Part shown: one piece after another, positions 25,643-34,603 of the stretch | How the letters are laid out: each line of letters starts with the position of its first letter | Numbering within the stretch: the stretch's first letter is position 1 | Assembly: GCA_021792365.1 (NCBI GenBank) | Contig: JAJYUT010000002.1 | Span: forward strand, 578,313-642,312 | Reading direction: 5' to 3' | Origin: Pseudomonadota bacterium | Lineage (GTDB): Bacteria; Pseudomonadota; Alphaproteobacteria; Dongiales; Dongiaceae | Length of the DNA: 64,000 nt | Program-made: the position numbers and the translations under genes | The notes under the pieces: generated by a model | Told to the model about the DNA's origin: nothing | Databases searched by the model: none | The model's input: only the letters and a program-made list of their open reading frames with translations

Positions 25643-25940
25643 AACTGTTTCCGGCGCGGCGCGCGCCCTCATCAGCGGTAAGGCCGACGCCGTAAACCGG
25701 GCGTTTTCCTTATCGGGGATTCATCACGAACGGCGTCCGTTCGGCGCAATCTGGCTACAATTTTCAGGTGATTTGAAACAAATACCGATAGTTGCAGCGC
25801 ATCGAAAGTCGTGTGTATCATTCCCGTATGTTCCTGCCGCTGCGGCCCGTTGCTCGGGTTGCCAGGCGAACGATGATAGCCGGGGTCGCGGCCCCGCATC
25901 GCAGGGACGACAGTTGGTATCACTGCATGAGTGACCGATC
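25643..25940 (+). promoter_or_regulatory. AT-richer non-coding gap with a possible promoter
   Basis: No convincing gene is seen here. Around 25750-25825 the base composition drops in GC. A sigma70-like pair, TTGCAG at 25792 and TATCAT at 25816 with 18 bases between, could drive the small membrane protein gene at 25941. The rest holds nothing I can identify. Confidence 0.25.
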
Positions 25941-26123
25941 ATGACGATGGGACTCATTGGACTGGCTTTGGGAGCACTGGCGAGCGCCGGCGGTACGACC
26001 TTCCGGATGAGCACGTTTCAGGGCCCCGGCAACTATCGTATCCCGGTTGGTGCGACGGTGTCGTTCTTCGGGGGCATGATCGTGTCCCTGAGCGTGGTTC
26101 AGCTTCTGCTGTCCCTGTTCTAG
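25941..26123 (+). CDS. small hydrophobic membrane protein
   Basis: A 60-residue protein with two hydrophobic segments, at about 3-16 and 37-59, joined by a short polar loop (MSTFQGPGNYR). No family recognised. The ribosome site is weak. It may be a small membrane peptide or spurious; the clean helix-loop-helix pattern favours a real gene. Confidence 0.45.
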   Translation: MTMGLIGLALGALASAGGTTFRMSTFQGPGNYRIPVGATVSFFGGMIVSLSVVQLLLSLF

Positions 26124-26254
26124 GACGACGGTTCGCGCCGGCGCAGACATCGCCCGCAGCCAAGCGAAGACGCGCGCTTCGCTGCAACTTTCCGCAATGA
26201 CGCTATTCGTCAAATGGGCCGATCGATGTCGGCCCATTTCACTTTGGACGGCTG

Positions 26255-26533
26255 TCAGCCGACGGGCTCTGTCGCCTCGCAGGTGACCGGACCGCCCGGC
26301 TCGATCGTGCGGCAATTGAGGCGGCATTGCAGCACGCCGCTGTCGCCCCGCGTTTCGGTGAACAACTCGAGACCCGCCCTTTGGCATGCCTCAAGTGTGC
26401 GGTGCCCGCCGATATAGGCTTCATTGCTGTTGCGATCGGTCTGCGAGAGCGACCAGATGTTCGGGCTGACGGGATCAACCACGCAACTGCCCAGCGCAAC
26501 GCCGAGCAACACGATGAGCATGGATCGAGTCAT
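26255..26533 (-). CDS. putative lipoprotein
   Basis: A 92-residue protein with a lipoprotein signal: MTRSMLIVLLGVALGSC, lipobox LGSC with the acylated Cys at residue 17. The mature part has three further Cys residues (EACQRAG, LQCRLNC) and no family I know. The ATG at 26533 places two charged residues before the hydrophobic core. Envelope location is likely; function unknown. Confidence 0.6.
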   Translation of the reverse strand: MTRSMLIVLLGVALGSCVVDPVSPNIWSLSQTDRNSNEAYIGGHRTLEACQRAGLELFTETRGDSGVLQCRLNCRTIEPGGPVTCEATEPVG

Positions 26534-26639
26534 GTTCCTTCCCCTGCGCGTCACGGCCGCTGCACACGCGGCATCGCCGCCATTCTACCAAGCATGGAGG
26601 CCGATTGCGACGAGCGCTTATGGTTAACGGTGCGGTTGC

Positions 26640-27029
26640 CTACGAGAGGTCGAGCGCGTGGCGCTTGAGATCCGCCAGATCGACATGCTCCAGGGCCAGC
26701 CGATGCGTGGCGCCGAGAACGACGCGCGGCGCCGCACCTGCTTCCAGCGCCTGCTGCCAACGGTCGGCGCACAGGCACCAGCGGTCGCCAGGCTTCAGCC
26801 CGGGAAAGCCGACTTCAGGCCGCGGTGTCGAGAGGTCGTTGCCCGTCCGCTTCGAGAACTCGAGGAAGGCCGCCGTCATTTCCGCGCAGACGACGTGACG
26901 CCCGCGATCCTCGACACCGGTCGAGCAGCAGCCGTCGCGATAGAAGCCGGTGACCGGATCGACGGAGCACGACGCGAGGCGCTCGCCGAACACGTTCACG
27001 TCGTCTTCCTGGTTGTCGTTCGCTGCCAT
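26640..27029 (-). CDS. DUF2237 family protein
   Basis: A 129-residue soluble protein matching DUF2237: NVFGERLASCSVDPVTGFYRDGCC at the start, HVVCAEMTAAFLEFSKRTGNDLSTPRP in the middle, then LKPGDRWCLCADRW. The many conserved Cys, Asp and Trp residues suggest metal binding or a stable fold. No function is established. It is the third gene of the ilvD-DUF962-DUF2237 minus-strand group, 18 bases after the DUF962 gene. Confidence 0.85.
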   Translation of the reverse strand: MAANDNQEDDVNVFGERLASCSVDPVTGFYRDGCCSTGVEDRGRHVVCAEMTAAFLEFSKRTGNDLSTPRPEVGFPGLKPGDRWCLCADRWQQALEAGAAPRVVLGATHRLALEHVDLADLKRHALDLS

Positions 27030-27047
27030 GCAATATCTCCACGCAAT

Positions 27048-27380
27048 CTACCGGACACCCGCCCGTCTCAGCTCGCCCTCCAGCCGCCCGCAGACCCAGA
27101 GGCCGAACATGCGGAAGTCGCTGACGAGCGACCAGAGTGGATGGCGGAACGTCGCGGGCCTGTTGTGCTCGACGAAGAAATGCGCAATCCAGGCCGGCCC
27201 GTAGCCCGCGACAGGCGCAATCAGCAGCCAGCCCCAGCCTTGCCCGGCGAGGAACATGACAAGCGCGAACAGAAACAACGCCGTGCCGAGGAAATGCCAG
27301 GCGCGCGTCGCGGGCCTGGCATGTTCGCGCAGATAAAACAGCCAGAATTCCGCGTAGTTGCGGATGCGGCCATCCTCCAT
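27048..27380 (-). CDS. DUF962 (Mpo1-like) membrane protein, copy 2
   Basis: A 110-residue membrane protein of the same family as the gene at 23895. It has [38 protein letters not shown] and [10 protein letters not shown]. The metal-ligand-type histidines (EHARP, WHFLG, VEHNRP, FRHP) are fuller than in copy 1 and match the catalytic pattern of Mpo1-like dioxygenases. It starts two bases after the ilvD stop codon, so it is co-transcribed with ilvD; why a branched-chain amino acid gene should precede it is unclear. Confidence 0.85.
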   Translation of the reverse strand: MEDGRIRNYAEFWLFYLREHARPATRAWHFLGTALFLFALVMFLAGQGWGWLLIAPVAGYGPAWIAHFFVEHNRPATFRHPLWSLVSDFRMFGLWVCGRLEGELRRAGVR

Positions 27381-27382
27381 CC

Positions 27383-29092
27383 CTACTCCGCCGCTCTCTG
27401 CCGTGCCGGCCCGGGATGCGTGACCGCGCCATAGCGCGCGGAGGAGACCGTCTCGCCGTAGCGCCAGATCGCGCCCGATTGGTACTGCGCCAGCCGGGGC
27501 TTCCACGCCGCCTTGCGCCGGGCGAGTTCTTCCTCCGAAAGCTCGACCTCGATCGAGCCGCTCTCCGCGTCGATCGCGATGATGTCGCCGTTCCGCAGCA
27601 GCGCGATCGGGCCGCCGACCGCCGCTTCCGGCGCGACATGGCCGATGCAGAAGCCACGGGTCGCGCCGGAGAAGCGACCGTCTGTGATCAGCGCCACCTT
27701 CTGCCCCATGCCCTGGCCGTAGATCGCGGCGGTGAGCACCAGCATCTCGCGCATGCCCGGGCCGCCCTTCGGCCCTTCATAACGGATCACGAACACGTCG
27801 CCCGCCTTGTAGGCGCGGTCGGTCACCGCCGCGAACGCATCTTCCTCGCGGTCGAAGCACAAGGCTGTCCCGCGGAACCTGGTGTTGGCGAGGCCCGCCA
27901 CCTTCACCACCGCGCCGTCGGGCGCCAGGTTGCCCTTCAGCACCAGGACGCCGCCATTCGGCGCCAGCGGATTAGTGACGGGGCGAACCACATCCTGGTC
28001 GGTGCGGAAGGCCACGCTCTCAAGGTTCTCCGCCATGGTCCTGCCGGTGACAGTCATGACGTCGCCATGCAGATAGCCGCCCTCCAGCAGCGTCTTGAGC
28101 ACCTGCTGGACGCCGCCGGCCTTGTGCATGTCGCTCGCCACATAGCGGCCGCCGGGCTTCAGATCGGCGATATATGGTGTGCGCTTCAGCACCGCCTCGA
28201 TGTCGAAGGCGTCGAAATCGATGCCGGCCTCGTTGGCGATCGCGGGCAGATGCAGCAGGCCGTTGGTCGAGCCGCCGGTTGCGGCAACCACGGCCGCCGC
28301 ATTCTCGAGCGCCTTGCGCGTGACGATGTCGCGCGGGCGCAGGTTGTCCTTCAGCAGCCGCATGACCGCTTCGCCCGACTGGAACGCGAAGGCCTCGCGC
28401 GCGGCGATCACCGCCGGCGGCGAGGACGAGCCGGGCAGCGCCAGCCCGATCGCCTCGGACACGCAGGCCATGGTGTTGGCGGTGAACTGCCCGCCGCACG
28501 CGCCCGCCGATGGGCACGCGATCTTTTCCAGTGCCGTGAGCTCGGCAAGGTCGATCTGCCCGTATTGGTATTTCCCGACCGCCTCGTAGACGTCCTGCAC
28601 CGTCACGTCCCGGCCCTGGAAATTGCCGGGCAGGATGGAGCCGCCATACATGAAGATGGCCGGCACGTTGAGGCGCAGCATCGCCATCATCATCGCGGGC
28701 AGCGTCTTGTCGCATCCGGCGATCGCCACCAGGGCGTCGTAGCAATGGCCGCGCACCGACAGCTCCACGGAATCCGCGATGGTCTCGCGGCTGACCAAGG
28801 AGGATTTCATGCCCGAATGGCCCATCGCGATGCCGTCGGTCACGGTGATGGTGACGAACTCGCGCGGTGTCCCGCCGGCCGCGCTGACCCCGCGCTTGGC
28901 GATCTCGGCATGGCCCTTGAGCGCCGTGTTGCACGGCGCGGATTCGTTCCAGCTCGACACCACGCCGACAAAGGGCTTGGCGATGTCCTGCTCCGTCAGC
29001 CCCATCGCGTAGTAGAAGGCGCGGTGCGGCGCGCGTTCGGGCCCCGCCTTCACGTGGCGGCTGCTGAGATCGTCATTCGGCTGCTGGCTCAT
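27383..29092 (-). CDS. ilvD: dihydroxy-acid dehydratase
   Basis: A 569-residue cytosolic iron-sulfur enzyme converting 2,3-dihydroxy-isovalerate and -methylvalerate to the 2-oxo acids of valine and isoleucine synthesis. Cluster cysteines are Cys54 (SAPCNTAL), Cys127 (GCDKT) and Cys199 ([14 protein letters not shown]), with the Mg2+-binding and catalytic C-terminal region [10 protein letters not shown]. Length and motifs are standard. Sugar-acid dehydratases share the fold, but the ILVD signature spacing favours IlvD. Confidence 0.93.
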   Translation of the reverse strand: MSQQPNDDLSSRHVKAGPERAPHRAFYYAMGLTEQDIAKPFVGVVSSWNESAPCNTALKGHAEIAKRGVSAAGGTPREFVTITVTDGIAMGHSGMKSSLVSRETIADSVELSVRGHCYDALVAIAGCDKTLPAMMMAMLRLNVPAIFMYGGSILPGNFQGRDVTVQDVYEAVGKYQYGQIDLAELTALEKIACPSAGACGGQFTANTMACVSEAIGLALPGSSSPPAVIAAREAFAFQSGEAVMRLLKDNLRPRDIVTRKALENAAAVVAATGGSTNGLLHLPAIANEAGIDFDAFDIEAVLKRTPYIADLKPGGRYVASDMHKAGGVQQVLKTLLEGGYLHGDVMTVTGRTMAENLESVAFRTDQDVVRPVTNPLAPNGGVLVLKGNLAPDGAVVKVAGLANTRFRGTALCFDREEDAFAAVTDRAYKAGDVFVIRYEGPKGGPGMREMLVLTAAIYGQGMGQKVALITDGRFSGATRGFCIGHVAPEAAVGGPIALLRNGDIIAIDAESGSIEVELSEEELARRKAAWKPRLAQYQSGAIWRYGETVSSARYGAVTHPGPARQRAAE

Positions 29093-29150
29093 GCATTCCT
29101 CCCCATCCCCGTCACGATAGCGCCGGCGGGTGGCAGGTCAATATGGATGG

Positions 29151-29669
29151 CTACAGGTCCCGCAGGCGCAGCAGGGCGATCTTGTGCACCTCCGCCAGCG
29201 CGGTGCGGAACTCGCTCTCCGCATCGTTTCGGATGCGCCGCTCGAACGCCGCCAGGATCTCGGTGCGACTCTTGCCCTTGACCGCCATGATGAAGGGAAA
29301 TGGGAACGTGCGCTTATAGGCCTCGTTCAGCTCGGTGAAGCGCTGGAACTCCTCGGGCGTGCATTTGTCCAGCCCGGCGCTGGCCTGCTCGGCGCTGGAT
29401 TCCGCGGTCAGGGCACCGCGCATCGCCAGCCTGCCCGCGAGGTCCGGATGGGCGCAGAGCAGCGCCAATTGCCGGTCGCGCGGCGCTGCCTCCACAATCG
29501 CGGCCAGGTCCCGGTGCAGCCCTTCCACCGTATCGTGCTCGGGCTTCAATCCAGGCGACCAGAGCGCTTCGGCGATCCATGGCGAATGCTCGTAGACCCG
29601 GCCATAGAGCGCGACGAAGGCCGCGCGGCCAAGCCTGCTCGGCGGTTGCACGAATCTCTGCGCCATCAT
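29151..29669 (-). CDS. uraD: OHCU decarboxylase
   Basis: A 172-residue enzyme that decarboxylates 2-oxo-4-hydroxy-4-carboxy-5-ureidoimidazoline (OHCU) to (S)-allantoin, the last step of urate breakdown. Catalytic His74 lies in the signature CAHPDLAGR, with Glu89-type residues after it and FPFPFIMAVKG near residue 130. The start ATG overlaps the puuD stop codon by four bases, so the two genes are coupled. Its partner uraH is 15 kb away at the head of the xdh operon. Confidence 0.92.
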   Translation of the reverse strand: MMAQRFVQPPSRLGRAAFVALYGRVYEHSPWIAEALWSPGLKPEHDTVEGLHRDLAAIVEAAPRDRQLALLCAHPDLAGRLAMRGALTAESSAEQASAGLDKCTPEEFQRFTELNEAYKRTFPFPFIMAVKGKSRTEILAAFERRIRNDAESEFRTALAEVHKIALLRLRDL

Positions 29670-30865
29670 TCCACGCTCGTCCTGCTCTCGGCCAGCCATT
29701 TGGCGATCATCAGCCGCTCCTCCGGCAGCATGCCGGTCTTGTTGCCGATCGGCATCGCGTTCGTCAGCACCACCATGCGCTCGATCTGCGGCGCCAAGCG
29801 CTGGATCTGGTCCGGCGTGTCGAACGCGATGCCTTTCGGCGGCACGCGATAGGCGGCGTCGGTCGGGGTCGCCGAATGGCAGGACAGGCAGCGATGGGCC
29901 ATGATCGCCTGCACCTCCGCGAAGGTGACCGGCCCCACGGCATCCAGGTCCGCGCCGGGCCGGTAGCTGGCATAGGCGATCGCGCCCATCCCCACCATCG
30001 CCGCATAGAACAGGATCGCCGTCACCGGCGAGCCCGACGCGCCGGCATTCCTGAGGTTGGCATAGAGCCGGACGAGGCCGCTGAACAGCAGGATACCGAC
30101 CGCGATCAGCCAGCTCTGCGCGTGCTCGAACATCATCGGGTAGTGGTTGCTGATCATCATCAGCACCACTGGCAAGGTCAGGTAATTGTTGTGCAGCGAC
30201 CGCTGCTTGCCCCGTTTGCCCAGCTTGGGGTCCGGCGACTTGCCGGCGATCAGCGCCGCCACCGCCTTCTTCTGGTTCGGGATGATCACCAAGAAGACAT
30301 TGGCCGCCATGATGGTGCCGAGGAACGCGCCGATATGCACGAAGGCCGCGCGGCCGCTGAACACATGCGTGAAGCCATAGGCCGCGACGCACGCCAGCAA
30401 AAAGACGAGGAACGCCAGCAGCGCCGTGCGATCGCCGATGGGTGAGCGGCACAGCAGGTCGTAGATGATCCAGCCCACGACCAGGCTGCCGACACTGATG
30501 CCGATCGCCATGGCAGGCGTCAGCGCCATCACCCGCGGGTCGATCAGCAGGTCGTTGGCGCCGAGGTAATAGATCACCGCCAGCAGCAGGAAGCCGGTGA
30601 TCCAGGTGAAATAGGCCTCGTATTTGAACCAGTGCAGGTCGGCCGGCATTTCCGGCGGCGCCACCAGGTACTTGGTCGCGCGATAGAACCCGCCGCCATG
30701 GACCATCCAGCTTGCCCCGGCCAGCCCCTCGCCCATGCCCTGCTCGCGACGCAGGCTGGCATCCAACCAGATGAAGTGGAACGAGGTGCCGATCCACATG
30801 ATGCCGACCATCACGTGCGCCCAGCGCAAGGCGAGGCTGATCCAGTCTGCGACGATCGGGTCCAT
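29666..30865 (-). CDS. puuD: membrane-bound urate hydroxylase with cytochrome c domain
   Basis: A 399-residue inner-membrane enzyme that oxidises urate to 5-hydroxyisourate. The N-terminal 300 residues carry about eight transmembrane helices with the family motif ALRWAHVMVGIMWIGTSFHF. The C-terminal cytochrome c domain has haem site CLSCH (Cys326, Cys329, His330) and a probable axial Met near 371 (NAMPIGN). Electrons therefore pass to the respiratory chain and no H2O2 is made, unlike uricase. The ATG at 30865 lies 6-7 bases after a GGGGG stretch; one two codons upstream is the alternative. Confidence 0.92.
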   Translation of the reverse strand: MDPIVADWISLALRWAHVMVGIMWIGTSFHFIWLDASLRREQGMGEGLAGASWMVHGGGFYRATKYLVAPPEMPADLHWFKYEAYFTWITGFLLLAVIYYLGANDLLIDPRVMALTPAMAIGISVGSLVVGWIIYDLLCRSPIGDRTALLAFLVFLLACVAAYGFTHVFSGRAAFVHIGAFLGTIMAANVFLVIIPNQKKAVAALIAGKSPDPKLGKRGKQRSLHNNYLTLPVVLMMISNHYPMMFEHAQSWLIAVGILLFSGLVRLYANLRNAGASGSPVTAILFYAAMVGMGAIAYASYRPGADLDAVGPVTFAEVQAIMAHRCLSCHSATPTDAAYRVPPKGIAFDTPDQIQRLAPQIERMVVLTNAMPIGNKTGMLPEERLMIAKWLAESRTSVE

Positions 30866-30887
30866 GGCCATCCCCCGAGGCGGCTCC

Positions 30888-30905
30888 CTCTCAAGTCCAC
30901 GAGAG
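30888..30905. promoter_or_regulatory. inverted repeat upstream of puuD, candidate operator
   Basis: CTCTC and GAGAG flank 8 bases in the 137-base divergent region between puuD and lysR. A similar CTCT...AGAG repeat lies upstream of uraH at 44701. If shared, it could be the binding site of the local LysR protein. Weak evidence, based on two sites only. Confidence 0.3.
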
Positions 30906-31002
30906 GAACCATGATCAAGCGTCACTCTACCAAACCTGGCCCTGGCGGCCGACGCTATTACCTGGCATCCTCCTGAAAATCATCTTCAAGGAATCGGCGA
31001 CA

Positions 31003-31935
31003 ATGCCCGATACCGAGGATCTGGCGATTTTTGTCCGGGTGGTAGAGCTGGGCAGCCTGTCGGCCGCCGGGCGGGACATGCGCCTGTCGGCGGCGGTGGT
31101 GAGCAACCGGATCGCGCGGCTGGAGAAGAGCGTGGGCACGCGCCTGCTCAACCGCACCACCCGCCACGTCAGCCTCACCGAGGACGGGTCGCGCTACTAC
31201 GAGCACTGCGTCGTCATCCTGAACGAGCTGGAGCAGGCGGAAAGCACGCTGGACGCCATCACGGCCGAGCCGCGCGGTCCGATCAAGGTCACGGTGCCCA
31301 CCGTGTTCGGCCGCCTGCACATCGCGCCGCACATTCCGCGCTTCCTGGAGCGCCACCCGCAGATGCAGGTGCGTCTCCACATGACCGACATGCTGGTCGA
31401 CCTGATCCAGGAGCGCATCGACCTCGCCATCCGCATCGCCGAGCTGACGGATTCGACCGCCATCGTGCGCAAGCTCGCCAGCAACCGCCGGCTCATCGTC
31501 GCCTCGCCCGACTACCTCAAGCGTTGCGGCACGCCGCGGGTGCCGGAGGATCTGCTCGACCACAATTGCCTGCTGCTGCGCTTCCCGGGATCGAAGCAAT
31601 ATCGCTGGACGCTGCATGGGCCGGACGGCCCGATGACTTTGCGCGTCTCCGGCACCATGGACAGCAACAGCGGCGAGGCCTTGCGCGACTGGTGCCTTGC
31701 CGGCCACGGCCTCGCGCTCAAATCCTTGTGGGAGATCGTAGACGACCTCAACGAAGGCCGCCTGGTGCCGGTGCTGACCGATTTTCCGCCGCCCAGCCAC
31801 GGCATCTACGCGCTCTATCCCCACAGCCAGCATGCCCCGCCGCGCGTGCGTGTCTTCATCGATTTCCTTGCGGAGGTGTTCGGCTCGAAGCCGAGCTGGG
31901 AGAAGCGGCTGAAGTTCAAGCTGCCGGCGGCATGA
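31003..31935 (+). CDS. LysR-family regulator, divergent from puuD-uraD
   Basis: A 310-residue regulator. The winged helix-turn-helix at about 3-62 reads LAIFVRVVELGSLSAAGRDM followed by SNRIARLEKSVGTRLLNRTTR, a pattern typical of the CrgA/DmlR subgroup. The effector domain covers about 90-295. Because it is divergent from puuD with a short shared promoter region, it is a good candidate for control of urate breakdown. It could also act on the uraH-xdh operon further away. The inducer is unknown. Confidence 0.88.
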   Translation: MPDTEDLAIFVRVVELGSLSAAGRDMRLSAAVVSNRIARLEKSVGTRLLNRTTRHVSLTEDGSRYYEHCVVILNELEQAESTLDAITAEPRGPIKVTVPTVFGRLHIAPHIPRFLERHPQMQVRLHMTDMLVDLIQERIDLAIRIAELTDSTAIVRKLASNRRLIVASPDYLKRCGTPRVPEDLLDHNCLLLRFPGSKQYRWTLHGPDGPMTLRVSGTMDSNSGEALRDWCLAGHGLALKSLWEIVDDLNEGRLVPVLTDFPPPSHGIYALYPHSQHAPPRVRVFIDFLAEVFGSKPSWEKRLKFKLPAA

Positions 31936-32010
31936 CGCGAATGTGACGTGGGTGTGATTCGCCGCGCGCCGCCCTATATGATACGGATCGCGTTGCTGGC
32001 GGGAGTGGCC

Positions 32011-33246
32011 ATGATCCGATATCGCACGGCTCTCATCGTTGTTCTTCTCATCGGCCTTGCCGCGCCGGCACGCGCGGAGGTAGCGCCGCATCAGCAGCCG
32101 GACATCGCGGTGTTCGACGAGGTCTGGCGGCTGGTTGACCAGCATTTCTACGATCCGAATTTCCGCGGCCAGCACTGGGACGCCCTGCGGGAGCGGTACC
32201 GTCCCCTGGCCGAGGCCGCGCCCGACGCCGACGCGCAGGCCGCCATCATCGACGAGATGCTGGGGCGGCTCGCCGCCTCCCACACGGCGCGCTACCGCCA
32301 GGACGACCCTGCTTACTATCAATTGGTCGACATCTTCTCCGGGTCGCTGCGCCGCGAGTTGCGCAGCCTCTTCCCCAACGGCGTGCGCTATCCCGGCATC
32401 GGCATCTTCACGCGAGAGAGTGACGGCAAGCTGTTCGTGTCGGGCACCATCGCCGGCCTGCCGGCCGAGGAAGCCGGCATCCTGGTGGGGGACGAGATCG
32501 TCGACGTGGACGGCAAGCCCTTCGAGCCGGTCGGCTCCTTCACTGGAAAAGTCGGCCAGACCGTGACAATGCATGTGCGCCGCGCGCCGGGCGATCCGGT
32601 CGTGCCGATCACGGTGAAGCCGCAATGGATCGAGCCGGCCAAGGCATTCCTCGAGGCGATGACAGAGGGTGCGCGCATCATCGAAAGCGGCGGAAAGAAG
32701 ATCGCGTATGTGCGCATCTGGTCATATGCCGGCGGGCGTTATCAGGACAAGCTCGGGGAACTGCTCTCGACCGGCAAGCTGGCGGATGCCGATGCGCTGA
32801 TCTGGGACCTCCGCGACGGCTGGGGCGGCGCGCAGCCCTACTATCTCGACATCTTCAGCAGGCTCGGTCCCACCATGACCCTGACCGACAATGACGGCGA
32901 CCAGGACGTGGTCAACGTGAAGTGGCGCAAGCCCGTGGCGCTGCTGATCAATGGCGGCAGCCGCAGCGGCAAGGAAGTGCTGGCTTACGGCTTCAAGAAA
33001 TACGGTGTCGGCGAAGTGATCGGCACGCGCACCGCCGGCGCCCTGCTCGCCGGCCGTGCCTTCCTGCTGCGCGACGACAGCCTGCTGCTGCTGGCGGTCA
33101 GCGACGTCGCCGTAGATGGCGAGCGGCTGGAGCGCGCCGGGGTGACGCCAACCATCGAGGTGCCCTTCCCCCTCGAATACGCGGCCGGCAAGGATCCGCA
33201 GATCGATAAGGCGCTCGAAATCCTGACGCGGGAGATCGGCGGCTGA
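32011..33246 (+). CDS. S41-like (C-terminal processing peptidase family) periplasmic protein
   Basis: A 411-residue exported protein. The ATG at 32011, with GGGAG before it, gives a clean signal peptide ending in ARAE; upstream ATG/GTG starts would spoil it. A PDZ-like module is at about 125-190 (GLPAEEAGILVGDEIVDVDGKPF). The C-terminal half is an S41 peptidase core with LRDGWGG and NGGSRSGKEVLAYG, where the Ser sits. The general-base Lys usually found in TFGKG is not there: the position reads TRTAGALLAG. Either the Lys of SRSGKE substitutes, or the protein is not an active Ser/Lys peptidase. Confidence 0.78.
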   Translation: MIRYRTALIVVLLIGLAAPARAEVAPHQQPDIAVFDEVWRLVDQHFYDPNFRGQHWDALRERYRPLAEAAPDADAQAAIIDEMLGRLAASHTARYRQDDPAYYQLVDIFSGSLRRELRSLFPNGVRYPGIGIFTRESDGKLFVSGTIAGLPAEEAGILVGDEIVDVDGKPFEPVGSFTGKVGQTVTMHVRRAPGDPVVPITVKPQWIEPAKAFLEAMTEGARIIESGGKKIAYVRIWSYAGGRYQDKLGELLSTGKLADADALIWDLRDGWGGAQPYYLDIFSRLGPTMTLTDNDGDQDVVNVKWRKPVALLINGGSRSGKEVLAYGFKKYGVGEVIGTRTAGALLAGRAFLLRDDSLLLLAVSDVAVDGERLERAGVTPTIEVPFPLEYAAGKDPQIDKALEILTREIGG

Positions 33247-33247
33247 C

Positions 33248-33580
33248 ATGTTGGTAGCCGAACCGCCGGCTGACAACGCCGCCTGCCACGTCTACATCCT
33301 CGGCAGCTTCGGCAAGAGCGGCTACCGCACCTATGTCGGCTGGACCTATGATGTCGATCGCCGCCTGCTACAGCACAACAACGGCACCGGCGCCCGCTCG
33401 ACGCGCGGCCGCACCTGGACAATCCTCTATATCGAGCTGCACCGAACCCGCAGCGAAGCGATGAGCCGCGAATGGCACCTGAAGCGCGACCGCCGCTTCC
33501 GCAGGCAGTTCACACCGCTGGCGAGCGAATGGCCTGATCGAAGGCGTCCAGCGCGGCCTCCTTCATGTGAGCCGGCATGA
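33248..33580 (+). CDS. GIY-YIG domain protein (UPF0213-like)
   Basis: A 110-residue protein with the compact GIY-YIG nuclease fold: VYIL, YVGWTYDVDRRLLQHNNGTG and TRGRTWT, as in small UhbY/YhbQ-like proteins. The start codon follows the peptidase stop directly. The last 24 codons overlap the 3' end of the adenine deaminase gene on the other strand. Related proteins are suspected nucleases, but this short class has no clear role. Confidence 0.78.
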   Translation: MLVAEPPADNAACHVYILGSFGKSGYRTYVGWTYDVDRRLLQHNNGTGARSTRGRTWTILYIELHRTRSEAMSREWHLKRDRRFRRQFTPLASEWPDRRRPARPPSCEPA

Positions 33581-34529
33581 ACGATGCCTCGAATCCGTTT
33601 CGGGCGATCTGCATCAGGTGGTCGGCCGACAGGCCGAGCGCCGACCCTACGCTCGCAAAGTTCTCGTTCATATAGCCGCCGAAATAGGCGGGGTCGTCCG
33701 AGTTGATCGTGACCTTGAGTCCCGCATCGATCATGCGCCGCAGCGGGTGGTCCTTCATGTCCTTGACGACGCAGAGGCGCAGGTTGGAGAGCGGGCACAC
33801 GGTCAGCGCCAAGCCGTCTTTGGCGAGGCGCTTGACCAGGGCGGCATCCTCCAGCGCGCGGTTGCCGTGATCGATGCGGTCTATACCGAGCACGTCGATC
33901 GCCTCCCAGACATAGTTCGGCGGCCCCTCCTCCCCCGCATGGGCCACCAGCAGGAAGCCTTCTTCGCGCGCGCGGCGGAACACGTTCTTGAACCTGGAAG
34001 GCGGGTAGCCGACCTCCGATGAATCGAGGCCGATTCCGATGATCTTGTCCTTGTGCTTGAGCGCCTGATCCAGCGTCCGCTCGGCATCCGCCTCGTCGAG
34101 GTGACGCAGGAAGCACATGATCATGCGCGAGGCCAGGCCGAGCTGCGCCTCGGCATCCGCCTGGGCGCGCGCGAGCCCGGCGATGACGGTCTCGAAGGCG
34201 ATTCCGCGCGACGTATGGCCCTGGGGATCGAAGAAGAACTCGACATAGCGCACGTTCTGGCTCGCGGCCTTGCGGAAATAGGCCATCGCGAGGTCATAGA
34301 AATCGGCCTCGTGCAGCAGCACCGACATGCCCTGGTAGTAGAGGTCGAGGAAGTCCTGCAGGTTGGTGAACGCATAGGCGCGGCGGAGCGCCGCGACATC
34401 GGAATGAGCGAGCCGCACGTTGTTGCGCCGAGCGAGCGCGAACATCAGCTCCGGCTCCAGCGTGCCTTCGATGTGGACGTGCAACTCCGCCTTGGGCAAG
34501 CGCGCGATCGTTGCATCGGTGTCGGTCAT
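33510..34529 (-). CDS. adenine deaminase (adenosine deaminase family)
   Basis: A 339-residue metal-dependent hydrolase. The zinc site is HVHIEG (His17, His19), the catalytic region HAGEEG, and the C-terminal motif INSDDPAYFGGY. That last motif, together with DSSEVGYPPSRF, is typical of the adenine deaminase branch of this family rather than true adenosine deaminases, so adenine to hypoxanthine plus ammonia is favoured. It is the last gene after the nucleoside/purine ABC importer and feeds hypoxanthine to the xanthine dehydrogenase encoded upstream. A 74-base gap with a strong hairpin separates it from the binding-protein gene. Confidence 0.85.
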   Translation of the reverse strand: MTDTDATIARLPKAELHVHIEGTLEPELMFALARRNNVRLAHSDVAALRRAYAFTNLQDFLDLYYQGMSVLLHEADFYDLAMAYFRKAASQNVRYVEFFFDPQGHTSRGIAFETVIAGLARAQADAEAQLGLASRMIMCFLRHLDEADAERTLDQALKHKDKIIGIGLDSSEVGYPPSRFKNVFRRAREEGFLLVAHAGEEGPPNYVWEAIDVLGIDRIDHGNRALEDAALVKRLAKDGLALTVCPLSNLRLCVVKDMKDHPLRRMIDAGLKVTINSDDPAYFGGYMNENFASVGSALGLSADHLMQIARNGFEASFMPAHMKEAALDAFDQAIRSPAV

Positions 34530-34548
34530 GCGAGCGATCCTATGAATC

Positions 34549-34577
34549 GGGAACCGCCCCGGTGGGGCCGGGGCGGT
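34549..34577 (-). terminator. 12-bp perfect stem-loop between the BMP binding protein and adenine deaminase genes
   Basis: GAACCGCCCCGG and CCGGGGCGGTTC flank a 5-base loop. There is no strong T-tract on the minus strand. It may be a partial terminator or a 3' stabilising hairpin that keeps binding-protein mRNA higher than the downstream deaminase. Confidence 0.5.
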
Positions 34578-34603
34578 TCTACTCTAGCGCATCGGGCGAA
34601 GGA

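Noticed and set aside
27416-29281. 621-codon open frame opposite ilvD
   Set aside because: It is antisense to ilvD, rich in Arg, Gly, His and Asp without hydrophobic core pattern, and has no family similarity. High GC content makes long antisense frames common.
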